Source: Lentinus brumalis (taxonomy: Eukaryota; Basidiomycota; Agaricomycetes; Polyporales; Polyporaceae). Taken from it: a stretch of DNA of 64,000 nt. Made by a program: the position numbers and the translations under genes. Within the stretch, counting starts at the first letter, position 1, and every line of letters begins with the position of its first letter. The notes beneath the pieces are model-generated. The model had not been told where the DNA came from, ran no database searches, and saw only the letters and a list, made by a program, of their open reading frames with translations. The DNA lies in assembly GCA_001792895.1 (NCBI GenBank), contig MARA01000048.1:124001-188000 (forward strand), in the 5' to 3' direction. Below, piece after piece: positions 1 through 10,983 of the stretch.

Positions 1-1178
1 GACTTGCTGCGCGTCCGTCGCGCTAGCACTATGTGGCTTTCGGGCTATGTGCGCCGGTGCTCTTAACTGCCCCACTGACCAAGGAGGTGTAGGACCGCAA
101 CGCAATGGTGAGACCACACCAAACGGTGATGGGCGTGTAGCACCACGGTATGGTGCATCCACCGCCCTCGAGTTCCGCCTATCTCACTTTGGGCTAACCC
201 ACCGCACTGGGTCGTTGTCTGAGAAGAGGACTTGCGCACAACCTTCCGCCACCATGCCGGATCTTCCCCGCGAACCCGACTACCAGAGCGCGCAGAGTCT
301 CTCCCCACATTTGATATGACTGGCAAGATGAACAAGACTCACCTCTGGATACCGCGACATGGACGTTCGTTGCAGAACTGTGGTCGAGCGCAGCGTTCTT
401 ATGATTCACTCGTACTGCGGCCGAGGATGAAGCTGTGCGGGTCAGAGCCCCAGACTCAGACAGACAGTGCCTTCGCCACAGTGCTGCAGACTCACAACTT
501 GTCCCAAAAACTTTCCGACTACTCAGCTGAGCTTTCCTCCTCTGCCTCCGTATGTATGATATTGCTGATCTGGGAACTGCGGTTTTGAAACTTCTGAACC
601 AGCGAGCGAGATTGGTATAAATCGCGAGAACTCAGGAGGTACGAGCAAGCCAGAGACTACAAAGAGTCGTCGTAGTCGTGGTGGTGGTGGTGGTGGTGGT
701 CGTCGTCGCTGTGGTCGTCACCGCAGTCGTCGCCGTAGTCGTCTTCGCCGTCGTCGCCGCTGTCGACGGGAGAGAGGAGAGGAGACAGGCGCTCAGGCAC
801 CTGCGCGCCCAAAGGCAATTAGCCAAAAATGGTAATCAGCGTACTGAACGCCATCTCCGACTCATCGGCTAATAACGAGCAGAAGCACATCCATATACAA
901 CCGCGAAATACACAGTATGTTTTCAAAGCTGCGTCTTCATGTTGATATATATAGGCTGGGACGAAACAAGCGTCGAAAGTGACGCACACTAGGCCAGTGG
1001 GCGCGAGAAAGCATAAATCATGGCTCACAATCTGACAATATCACCGCACAAATAGTCACAATGGATCAGTCTTAGGCACTTACTGACTATTACGATCAAA
1101 TTAAATAGGTCCGCGGTATCGCACACTGACAGAACGCGGAAGTGCTACAGGAACGCGGCCAGAAACATGAAATACATA
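1..1178. other. Intergenic stretch without a recognised gene
   Basis: Short overlapping frames exist on both strands, but none shows a family motif or a convincing intron-joined exon set. The only clear structure is the trinucleotide tract listed separately. A TATA-like GGTATAAATC near 613-622 has no gene I can attach to it. The right edge is the 3' side of the permease gene. Confidence 0.5.
667..772. repeat. GTC/GTG-rich trinucleotide low-complexity tract
   Basis: About 105 bases are built almost wholly from GTC, GTG and GCC triplets, including an uninterrupted run of GTG units near 680-697. It gives long Val/Ala or Thr/Ala frames on both strands, which are composition artefacts and not genes. 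Confidence 0.85.
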
Positions 1179-4100
1179 CTAGATAATCAGGAGCCACTCC
1201 AATAGTCTCTCAACCCTTCCCTTGGGCTCATCAGCACTGGGGTCATACGGAGGTATCTCGCCCTGGTAGAATGTCATCTGGTCAAGGGGTATCATCTCCG
1301 TCTGTTTGATCAGTTTGTAGCCGAACGTCAGCAGGAGGAAGAAGGGCTGGATACGCGTCGTGAGCTTCCCCTCGACGTACGCTCAAGTATGACATAGTTT
1401 CCAGACACTCACCAAGGGAATGTAGGCGGAGAGGAAGAGGGACACAGGATTCGACAGCTTTGGCTGCTTCTCGTCCAGGGTCGGCACCTGGCCATCGACC
1501 ATGACGTCGGCGATGCGCCATCCGTTGTGCACAAAGACAGCCCTACACGAGAGTCAATAACCTTCGAGTCCACACTAATCACTAAGCTGGCAGGGACATA
1601 CCATCCGTTTGTAAAGAGCACGATCATGCAGAGTAGAAAAGCGTACCAAGCCAACTAAAGGGATCGGAGAATTGCATAACCTGGTCAAATGTCAACACTA
1701 GAGAGACACGACGGCAGACGTACGTATGGCTGGCCCCACTGTCGGTTCTTCTTGATCGTCTCGATCTGAGCCTGCGCCGTCTTAGCTTCCTCTGAATCCT
1801 GGTCCTTGTGCTTATTCTCGTAATGCACCGTTCCTTGATGCCACCTTTCAACGGAGTCAGCCGCAGACATACAACATTGATCTGGCTACTGACCTGATAT
1901 ACGTGAAGAGCATCCCCGCCCAAGACTGCAACGACGCCACGCTCGTCACGTTGACGAGCCACTGAAACACCGTGTTCGCGCTGCCAGTTCCATAGCTCAT
2001 GAACGCCAGAAGGCCCATGGCCGACGACGCGAGCACGCTTGCAAGCGGCATAACGTAGGTGTGCTGATTCGCGGAGGCAGGGATCCCGAGCAGTTCGCCC
2101 TCGCCCAGTCCGACATTCTCAATGTGGTGACGCGAACCTGGGAAGTGGTCAGCACGAACGCTCCCCGCGGGTATCCGATGGCAACCAGTCCCACCATTAT
2201 CGCTGTCAATGTCAGAGTCAGACTCCGCACCCGAGTCGCTGCGGTCCGTGTCGCTGTCACTCTGGGCGGAGCGCACCTGGACGTGGCGCGGGTACCGAAA
2301 CAGGTGCGCCAGCCACGTCGGTGCGTGGCCCCTCCTCGCAAGGAAGAACAGGAAGCGACTGCTGATGTAGATGTCCGACGCCGCCGCAGACCACGCAGAT
2401 AACAGGATCGCCGCGTTGACCATGTCAGGCACCTGCGTCCATCAATTGTTGGGATTCGAGTTCTCGGACGATAGAGACACGTACCACTTTCCACTTCGCG
2501 ATGTTGAACGCGATGACGAAGGGCGACGAGTTCCCTGTTCCGTCGTCCGTCGCCAGTCTGGGGTCGGTCGAGGGCACCAAGAGCCCGGAGCAAAGTATGC
2601 CACCGAGGTAGAACAGTGTACTGGGAGCCTTGTGAGCATCGCCAATCTGTCATGTGCAGACAACCCACTCACATCCTGATCCAGACTTTGCGCAGTGCCC
2701 GCGGAACATTCTTCACCGGCGAATATGTTAGCTCGAATCCTCGAACGACTGCGCGTGGAATACCGCACCCTCGTCGCGTCTATCACCTCTCCCGCAGCCT
2801 GCGCCCATGTCAGCTGCAGCGCTGTGACTCTGCGGACGATCGATGTACACGTACGATCCCGGGAACCTCGGATCCGAAGAATGAGAAGGACGCCTGCATA
2901 ATAACAGCCCAGAACCCGAGGAACTGGCCCTTTGCTCCGCCGATACCCAAATAACCCGGAGCAAAAGGCTGCTCCTTCCAGTATCTGAACCCAATGGGAC
3001 TGCACGCAGTCCGTCAGCGTGGGGAACGGTCGCAACGAGGGGACAGTGCTCACCCTTGCCACGACGCGCCGACGTCGATGAGGAGGCTGAGCACGACTGA
3101 CCGGCGGCGACATGTCAAATCAGTTTCATCCAGGCAAGAAGGTACTCACTAATAATGACGATCGTCATCACCTTGGCACAAGAGAGGATATATTCCATCT
3201 GTCCGTACACTTTCGAGGGAAAGCAGTTGATCGCAATCGCAAATAACAGCTGGGCGCAAATAGTCCGTAAGGCTCGAGGCAACTCGTCACGAGAAGAACC
3301 ACTTACATAGAGGGCCGAAACCCAGGCCACGCTGCGTGCAAAATGAGCGGAGGCGTCATCGATCCGCATGGCATAGTACACGCTTACTATGCTTGCGAGT
3401 TCTTGTCCCAGTACCCAAGGACTAGTGCGGCTGCGGTAATTTCTGCGGCTGTAAGACCGGCGTTGAGGACTCGGCGGAACAGCGTCGATCACAAATCGGG
3501 ACCTACGCAGTGTTATACTCCAGTTGTACTGCAGCGCAGCTCGTCAGCATCTTTGTGCGACGGTAAACATGAGCCGACGTACCCACGCTGCCCATCCGAG
3601 CGAGAATCCCAAGGCGGGATCCACGTAGAGGTCAGCCAGACCGACCACGCCACCCACATTTGGTCTGCGGGACATAGTCAGCGAGAAAATTGAGATAGCT
3701 GTTGGACATGCCCCTACAGAAAGGCGATCATCTCTCCGACGGACACGCAGAGACAGTAGACGACCGAGCCGACTATGAGGTATCCGAGGAATGCGCCCAC
3801 GGGTCCTCCATTCCGAAGGGCATCCTAGATGTGCAGTGGCTCTGGGTAAGTGATTCTCCAGCCGCATTGCTACAAGGTTGTGTCACCTACCGCAGAGCCG
3901 ACGAACAGTCCGGTGCCAATGACACCGCCTGCGCCCGAGAATTTACTTAGCTCGAGGTTTACTGAGTACGTTGCTCTGTGTTCTCACCGATAGAGATCAT
4001 GCCAACTATCGACGAGTCAGTGGGGAGTTCCTGCGATTGATGTATCTGACGCACTGTGTTTACGAGAGAGCTGGGGAGGTAAGTCGGTCTTGATCCGCTC

Positions 4101-4346
4101 CCATCTTCGCTGAAATTGCAGGATTCGATCCGCTTGTTGAGGCCAGAGTCGTCTTCGCGGAGCGTCCCGATGGGGTCCCTCCGCGATCCTCACCGTCCGC
4201 CTCCATGGCGGTGCGACGGTGATCCGCTCTCGCAGCTGAAAGTCATCTTTTTTCAAGGCCGTCGTGGTAGTGAACAAAGCTGCAGATTGCGAGTCATGTT
4301 GTCTTGATTGCGGAGGGGACACGGGTACGGTAGGACTCGGTGTCAT
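1179..4346 (-). CDS. Amino-acid permease (APC superfamily, fungal)
   Basis: This is a multi-exon gene for a polytopic plasma-membrane amino-acid transporter. On the complement the first exon opens MTPSPTVPVSPPQ (ATG at 4346), a hydrophilic cytoplasmic N-terminus. TM1 follows at about 3947-3895 with the APC signature GAGGVIGTGLFVGS. Further hydrophobic exons are seen near 3867-3560 (NVGGVVGLADLYVDPALGF), 3492-3120 (FAIAINCFPSKVYGQMEY) and 2432-1860 (DIYISSRFLFFLARRGHAP, then TSVASLQSWAGMLFTYIR). An acidic Ser/Asp-rich stretch lies in the loop at about 2280-2200. The last exon ends MTFYQGEIPPYDPSADEPKG...LLEWLLII with the stop at 1181-1179. These motifs are typical of the yeast-type amino-acid transporter (YAT) group. 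Substrate cannot be inferred. Exon borders are approximate and no disabling change was noticed. Confidence 0.85.
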
Positions 4347-5007
4347 GGTCGAAGTTCGACTCCGAGTATGCAAGAAGTTCTGGCTCCAAGTCAGCCGAAG
4401 CAGGTAGTACTTACTGGTGTACCCGAGGCGATGCAAAGAGTGCAAGCTGCGCGTGAAGTCATACTTATTCCCCGCTGTCAACGGAGGGCGGTGTAGTGGA
4501 ACGTGGAAGAAAAGGACGCGCTAACTTAGTACGGCAACATGGTGAATTAGCGGCCAGATTGCCGCCGGGTATATCTTGCCAATTGTCGCCATGTCAGGCA
4601 ATCTGCTAGCGATACCTGCCTCTTGCGTACTTGTTCAGGCTTTTACACCACATCTGCACCGCCGAGGACCACGGGCAATGTGGCTGGGAGACCGTTGACT
4701 CGGGATTCCCAGCGCAGTTGTCCTTATCTCAGTCTGCACCCGGAGGTGGCGGCGATGCTCACGTCCAGACAACGTCGTGTGCCTTTCCTACTCATGGCAC
4801 GGATCGGAGCCAGACCGCAGGTATCATTGACTGATGCGCTCCCAGAACTGCCACAGACTCGCCTGTTTTGACTCCAACGAGTCGAAGATACCGCTCGCGC
4901 AGCGCTGGTGTACTTAAGAAGCACCGGACTGTAGCGCAGTTCTGGTCTACTTTTCGCTTTCGCCCGCTCGCTCTATGTGCTAGTCCTCAATCCACGCCTC
5001 TACCTGC
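4347..5007. other. Intergenic region between divergent genes
   Basis: It lies between the permease start (complement) and the first ATG of the membrane-protein gene, so it probably holds both promoters. No family motif was seen. Small frames at 4623-4871 are not supported by anything else. Confidence 0.4.
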
Positions 5008-6938
5008 ATGTGGTCGTGCGGACTCTCTCCCGAAATCCTATCGGACGCAACTGCCGCGGCGCTGGTGTGTGCAGCTGCTCCAGGCGACCAGTCGACATGC
5101 GCAGCCATATGTCCAAACGCCGACCTGTCAGGCATCGGCGTCCGTAGCGCGTTCTACATACAGAGCTCCCTGAACAGTGAGTTACTTTGCATGTCATCCT
5201 GATCATTTTCAAGTGTACGGACGTCGGTCACAAGACACACTTGGATACCTAGTCTCGAGCGGAGAAGAGATGGATGCGGTGCTGTGCTGTCTACACGTGT
5301 AAGAACGCGTCTTGTCGATGCTGATTCTTAATCTCCAGCTCTTCTGGTCATATTTTCGCGACGAGATTCGGTGCCTAGCACTTGGGCTGCCACCCTGCTC
5401 ACGGGGGCTTTGGTTATCGCCGCGATGGTGCAGAAGATGAACCAGAGCATCACGCTCCATCATGCTGTTTTGACCTTGAAGTGAGCACATTCACCTCACT
5501 TTTCTTCGTGAAACGGATGCCATATACCCTCCAAGTTGGACTTGCTTTCACCGAGATCGATCCCCCTCTCGGGCGGAGTCTCGCTCTAACTGAAATTGTC
5601 TGCTTCTGAGCACTGCTTTGCCTCCTCCTCCTCCTGCGACAGGTGGTTAACTAACCCACGCCAACAGCTTCGCTACACTCTCTTGCATTAGCTCACTCGC
5701 TGTAGCTCCTACTCTTTCCATCTGGCGTCTGACGCCCCGGGAGTACTACGCGAAGCGGCTCGCGCGCGACATTCTCGACGACGACGAAGACCACCAGGAC
5801 CGTATGATCACCGACGCCGTCGACACTATGACTGGGAGGCACAGAAAGCGCATCGAGCGCGCGCAGAGCAGGCAACGGCTCATCCTCGCCATCGCGATCC
5901 TCACGCAGGTCGTCCTCCAGTGGGCATGGGGCATCTGGCTCTTCGTTTCGCCCGTGTACAGCCAAACGAACTGCTCTGGGGAGACAGGCCTCATTTTCTT
6001 TCTCCACCGGTTCACGGCCGAATACATCAATTCAAACATGGTCGTCTGGGTGATCTGGCTGCTCTTCTCGCTCGGGATCACGATGTTCATGACGATCGTC
6101 CTTGCGCTCACCAGTCCCTCGCGTGCGCGTCCATGGACAGCACGCTCGTCTCCCGCCTCGACTATCGGCACGCGCGTATCCAGCATATCAGGGAGCGTTG
6201 CCCCTCCACCGCTCTGCCACCAGCTCTTCTCCAATGCAGTGCAGGCCATCCCCGTCTTGAAAGATCAGGCCAAGCACTTCGTTTTCTGGTACAATATCGT
6301 ATCCGTCTTTCTCTGGGCCATGTACATAGCCGGTACGTACCCCGACTTTCCTCACTGTGCTGTTGCGTGGCATGTGCTCACCCCAGACCGCAGCATCGGA
6401 GCTCCAGATCCAGGCGAACTGCATCTTTAACGGCGAGAACAGCCTCACGAGCTTCGGACAAGTACGTCTCCTCTTCGCGACATGTGCACGACTCCGAGCT
6501 GACGACAACCGGCAGATCACCGCCCTCTTACTGTCGCTGGCACCGCTGTGGAGCCTGACGGAAGCGCTGTACAAGTGGCCCGAGACGCAGCGCAAGGTCG
6601 CGCGGCGCCGCCGACGCGAGCTGCAACGCGCACTGCAAGCCGCTCCCTCGATTAGCTCCCAGGTCGCGCTCTCTGACGACCACGACCACGACCACGACGC
6701 GGGGAAGAACGCGCAGGTAACCGTGACGGTTGTCGCTGCCCCCGCGAGCGAGAGCGCTGCGCCCATGTCTACGCTGCGCCCGCGCGCGGTGCACACGCAC
6801 ACGCACACGCACGGACGGTCGCGGTCGCGGTCGCGGCAACCTGCGCCGTCGCACGCCCGCTTGCTCTCATTAGACCATATCTATCTCCCACGATCGTCGA
6901 CGGAGGAGTGGAACGAGCTGGCTACGTTCCACCCATGA
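5008..6938 (+). CDS. Conserved basidiomycete multi-pass membrane protein of unknown function
   Basis: I recognise the family as a common basidiomycete uncharacterised protein but know no function. Exon 1 (5008-5176) contains CPNADLSGIGVRSAFYIQS. Exon 2 (5339-5480) reads TLLVIFSRRDSVPSTWAA, then a hydrophobic segment and MNQSITLHHAVLTL. Exon 3 (from 5668) has FATLSCISSLAV, WRLTPREYYAKRLA, a TM segment (LILAIAILTQVVLQWAWGIW), another at VVWVIWLLFSLGITMFM, then LKDQAKHFVFWYNIVSVFLW. Later exons give ASELQIQANCIFNGENSLTS and ITALLLSLAPLWSLTEALYK. The splice phases join these motifs without a stop. The C-terminus is low complexity, with a DHDHDHD run, an HTHTHTH run and an RSRSRSR run before the stop at 6938. 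An exon upstream of 5008 is possible. Confidence 0.75.
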
Positions 6939-7055
6939 CCTGCTACGTATGTATTTAAGTTATGACCATCTGCATCTTGGACCTCCTCGCACCTTCATCT
7001 GCTTGCATCTCGGACCTGTACCACCGTTATACATGATACATACCCTCCTCATATA

Positions 7056-7592
7056 CACCCATTGTACTCGCTCTTATTGATATCGTATAGCTACGCTGTT
7101 CCCTGTAGACGTCGACATGTATAGTACAGTATGCCACTACGAGCGGGAGGGCCGGCTTGGCGTTTCACAGTCGCGCCCTGCTCCTCGCACCATTAACGCT
7201 ATTGCAACCCACCATCGCAACCACAAATGTCATCACTGCTTGCGTCGAAATATAAACGGTTACCGAGCTCACGCCCGAGGCCTCCTTTCCACTCGGACCA
7301 CACCAGGACCACACGCTGACAGCGCTCCGGTCGGTATGCACACGTTCGGTGCGGAGCATCTCATCCCTCCCCTCTCCCGACTCCACAGAGTTCGAAGCTC
7401 TCTAACAGCCTGGTAAGTATGCGTGGTTGTCGGGCACCGAGCAGGTTACGTGGGGTTGGCTGTTCCGCCATCCGCCCCGGAGCGCGCACGCGTTATCTAG
7501 ACGTCGGTCGCCCACACACGTTCTACAGCGAACATTATGCGAGAAGGAGCATGACGGGAACGTTCTGAGTACCGGGCATCGTACGGGGCAGC
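7056..7592. repeat. Dispersed direct repeat, copy 1
   Basis: This segment is repeated in the same orientation at 9819-10731. Shared blocks include GATATCGTATAGCTA, GGCGTTTCACAGTCGCGCCC, GCTATTGCAACCCACCATCG, CACACGCTGACAGCG, GACTCCACAGAGTTCG and TTACGTGGGGTTGGCT. The copies differ by substitutions and small indels, so the duplication is not recent. No coding capacity was recognised. It is probably a fragment of an unclassified mobile element. Confidence 0.8.
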
Positions 7593-7813
7593 GATTCACC
7601 CGTCACGGCACACCAGCAACGAAAAAGTATGTCAGTGACAAGGCACGGAAGAATCAGAGAAAAAAGGACGAACGTTCTCAGCGACACAGCCAAGTCGAGA
7701 CACACGTCTGAACCAACGACCGAGACGTAACAGATTGGGAGAGAGGGAGACTAAACAGAAGCGACGCGGAGTGCAGGGCAGTGTGCGAGGGAGAGAAGGG
7801 AATATCCTCGCGA

Positions 7814-9230
7814 TCAGAAGGCCTCACGGTCGAAGTCGGCGTGCGTGTGCCTGAGCTTGAGCATGTCAACGACCCACCAGGCAGGTGTACCGTACGTGAC
7901 GTGGTTCGAGAGCCCGCGTGGCATGCCGGAGTGGGGGACGGCGAGCATGTGGCCGTCGCCGGTGAAGATCAAGGACCCGGAGTCTCCCTTGCCGGAGAAG
8001 CTGCCCGACGTCTTCGAGTAGTTGTAGATGACGACATCCTTCGACTCCGTGCCGGACTCGCTGCAGAGGTAGGCCTCGAGCTCCGAGTACCGTCCGACGG
8101 TAAGGTCGGTCCCGCAGCCGTCCTTGGCGACGACGTACACGGGCTTTCCGTCCTCGTCGTAGCAGTCGGGTTTGAGGAGTAGTTCGCGCGAGACGACACC
8201 GCGGATCCTGAGCTGACGGTTGGACGGCAACTTCATGCCAGTCGGGTTCGAGTCGTTGGGTCAGAACATCCTGTTCAGCTCGTGCAAGTCGATCTTGTTC
8301 CCTTGTTCCCTGAAAAAAAGTGAAAAAGGAAGGTAATCAATGTCTATGTCGTCGAATAGAAAGAAACAGAAAACACCCACTGGCAGGTCCACCACGTTGC
8401 CCTTGAAGTTGGCGCTGAACTTGCTCGGGTCGAGCTCGAAGGAGCCGATATCGCGACTGAAGCCGCTGGAGTCGACGTCGATGGCAATCTTGGGGGCCCA
8501 GTCGACCCAACCGATGGAGCGACGCGCGATATCGTGGAACTGGGCGTCGGCGGTCGCGAAGAAATCCTGCAGCGCCACGCAGGTATCCTTCACCCTCGGC
8601 GTTGTCGCCCTCCATCTCCTTTGCGGCGATCTGCATGCCTAGGGCAGCTGTGAGGGCACGGCGGACGTAGTACGACGAGTTGGTGTCGTTGGTGACGCGC
8701 AGGAGAGACGGGCCGATTAGTTCTCGACGGCACCTTCGTACCACTCAACTTGACACCATGCTCGGCGAGGATACGGAGAACATCGGGAGACACGTCGCGG
8801 GCGTCGGACGCTGTGTGGCGGCCCGGGTAAAGAGCAACCCAGACAACGACGGGACCCATGGCCTTCTGGTCGCCCTCAACCGAGTCGACGATCAAGAAGC
8901 GGGCGCTCTTGAGGACAGAGTACGAAACGCCGCGCTGCTTTGACAAGGCGATAATCAAGGGAGCCACCTCATACCAGACCTTATTCAGGGCCGTGCCGGA
9001 GACACGCCGTACGCGGTCCTGACGGGGAGCAGGAACCACCTGTCCCCGGGCCTATGTAGGATGCGGGCACGCGTTGCTGTCGAGGTCAGAACGGTACAAG
9101 AGTTCGGGAGGGTCGTCGGAGATGCCGTTCCAGTAGTACTTTGCTTCGAACTGCGAGACCAAAGCCGGGGCAACGACAGTAAAGGTGTCCGAAGCAACAT
9201 TGAGTTGAGACGAAGGACTAGTCGGTGCAT
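7814..9230 (-). pseudogene. Trypsin-like (GDSG) serine protease family, decayed copy
   Basis: Pieces match, in order, a basidiomycete intracellular protein family with a degenerate chymotrypsin-fold C-terminus. They are: YYWNGISDDPPELLYRSD (about 9130-9080); GTALNKVWYEVAPLIIAL and GPVVVWVALYPGRHTASDA (9000-8810); VEWYEGAVEN (about 8745); LLRVTNDTNSSYYVRRALTA (about 8700); GWVDWAPKIAIDVDS (8500s); and LRIRGVVSRELLLK through KGDSGSLIFTGDGHMLA (8200-7930), ending at 7814. They sit in different frames without plausible introns between several of them. There is a stop right after VEWYEGAVEN. The region that should follow EGDNAEG, which in the family carries the LTNQHV-type His motif, is missing. 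The GDSG serine motif survives. I infer a pseudogene. A sequencing-error explanation would need at least four separate indels. Confidence 0.75.
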
Positions 9231-9818
9231 CGCTCAGAGCGAGCCCCGAGATTGGGGATCAGATCTCTTCTTATTGAAGCGCTAGGGTCTTGCATTCGAG
9301 CATTAAGCAGGTGATACATAAAGAGTGGAGGGTAGGTGGGATAACCGCGGACAAGAAATGGAAGGAACTCGCTGGAGAGGAGCTTGGGGCGGGCTTTAGC
9401 AGTTTTGCCTCGATCACGGACCTGGCAGCGCCTATGAGGGGAGGGATCAGTGAGAGATTAGCATAAGTACAGAAGAACCGAAGGACTCGCCATCGCCGAG
9501 AAGGCCAGCTTGGACGAGAGCTTCATTGGAGACCTCGACGACTTTGACAAAGAGACCCTGAGTCAGCGCTCGAAACTCGAACAGACAAGGAGGAAGGAGC
9601 AGCTGGCAGCACCCACTCTTAGCGGATTCGTCGACGTTCACAGTGATCGAACTATGGTTCTGTGGCCGCAAGATTCGACGAGATGTGAATTTGAAGATGA
9701 GAGCGAGACGCAGGAGGTTTCGGAGCCTCGTGGCGTGCCAGGCGCGGGGGTCCGATTTTGCCTACTGCGCTGCCATCTGCTTGCGCTTCGGACATTCACT
9801 ACCACCACCCTAGTCATA
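9231..9818. other. Unassigned stretch beside the decayed protease gene
   Basis: Open frames occur on both strands at 9447-9860, but none was recognised. It may contain N-terminal remnants of the decayed gene. No repeat was noticed. Confidence 0.3.
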
Positions 9819-10731
9819 GAACCCAATGTACTACTACTCTTGTGGATATCGTATAGCTAGTCTGTCCCTTGTAGATGTTGACATGTACAGTACTTCATGC
9901 TTCAGTATCCGAGCGGGCGCGCTTGGCGTTTCACAGTCGCGCCCTACTCCTCGCACCACGAACGCTATTGCAACCCACCATCGCATCCACAAATATCAAG
10001 TAAGTATCTTCGTTTGCGTCACAACACTCAAGTTACCAAGCTCCCGCCCGACGACTCCTTTCCACTACATCAGGAAATAGGTAATTCTCCTGCGGGAGAC
10101 GCCATCTCCGGAGGCTCCAGCCGAAGGTGCGATCTCCAGCCGAAGTCATGTCCCTAGTCCGGCGGACTTGAAGCAACTGAAATCATCAGTAAGTGGCAGC
10201 AGGACACACCCGCAGTCGAGCAAGCTTGCCATACATATGCTGCAACCCGCGTAATTGCACATTTGTATGGTATATCTGTCTCCATTTGTCTCCAGCCGGT
10301 CTCCTGCAGGAGATTACCATCTCCATCAGGCACCGGACAGCCACTCAAACTCTCGGGCTCCATTGGCTCCATCACGCATTTGCAGGAGCCGATGGAGCCA
10401 GATGCGTTTCCTGGTGTAGTACTAGCGGACCACACCACGACCACACGCTGACAGCGCCCCGCCCGGTATGCACAGTGCACACACGTTCGGCGGAGAACAT
10501 CTGATCCCTACCCTCACCCGACTCCACAGAGTTCGGACCTCTTAAAAACCCGTAAGTATACGTGGTTGTCGGGCCCGAGCATGTTACGTGGGGTTGGCTA
10601 ATCCGCCATCGGTCCCGGAGCGCGCACGACGTCGGTCGCCCGCACACGTTCTACAGCGAACAACACATATGCGAGAAGGAGCACGGCAAGAATGTTCTGA
10701 CTTCTGAGTAGCACCGGGCATTGTGCGGGGC
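9819..10731. repeat. Dispersed direct repeat, copy 2 (interrupted)
   Basis: This is the second copy of the repeat seen at 7056-7592, in the same orientation. It is longer because a 349-base insertion (10068-10416) interrupts it between TTTCCAC and the block CGGACCACACCA. The two copies bracket the decayed protease gene. Confidence 0.8.
10068..10416. mobile_element. MITE-like insertion with terminal inverted repeats
   Basis: The 349-base segment is absent from the paralogous repeat copy near 7288, giving a filled-versus-empty site comparison. It begins CATCAGGAAA and ends TTTCCTGGTG, a 10-base inverted repeat with one mismatch, and the symmetry continues outward as ACTA...TAGT. It is flanked by TA on both sides (10066-10067 and 10417-10418), as expected of a TA-targeting Tc1/mariner-type MITE, though a 3-base target would also fit. 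It has no coding capacity. Internally it holds several GGAG/CTCC-rich inverted segments that could form hairpins. Confidence 0.65.
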
Positions 10732-10983
10732 GCGACTCGCGCAGTCTTCTGCCGCTGACCCGCCTTCGTCGGGCCCAGTGGTGCCGGCTAAGGCCTGACG
10801 CGTTGTGCTTCGACCGGTGGTAATCCCTCGGACGTGGAACATTGGGGATTGCTGGGAAGAGGAAGGAGATTGGGCCGGGGCGAAAGACATACGATGCGTA
10901 GGCGCGCCGGCTTCGCAGGAGAAGTCAGGTACGAAGGCCGGGCCTACGACGTTAGAGTTCTCCGATGGCGGCCAAACTTGAAG

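Noticed and set aside
632..872. Open frames rich in Val/Ala (plus) and Thr/Ala (minus)
   Set aside because: They are produced by the trinucleotide tract, overlap on both strands and contain no other protein-like sequence.
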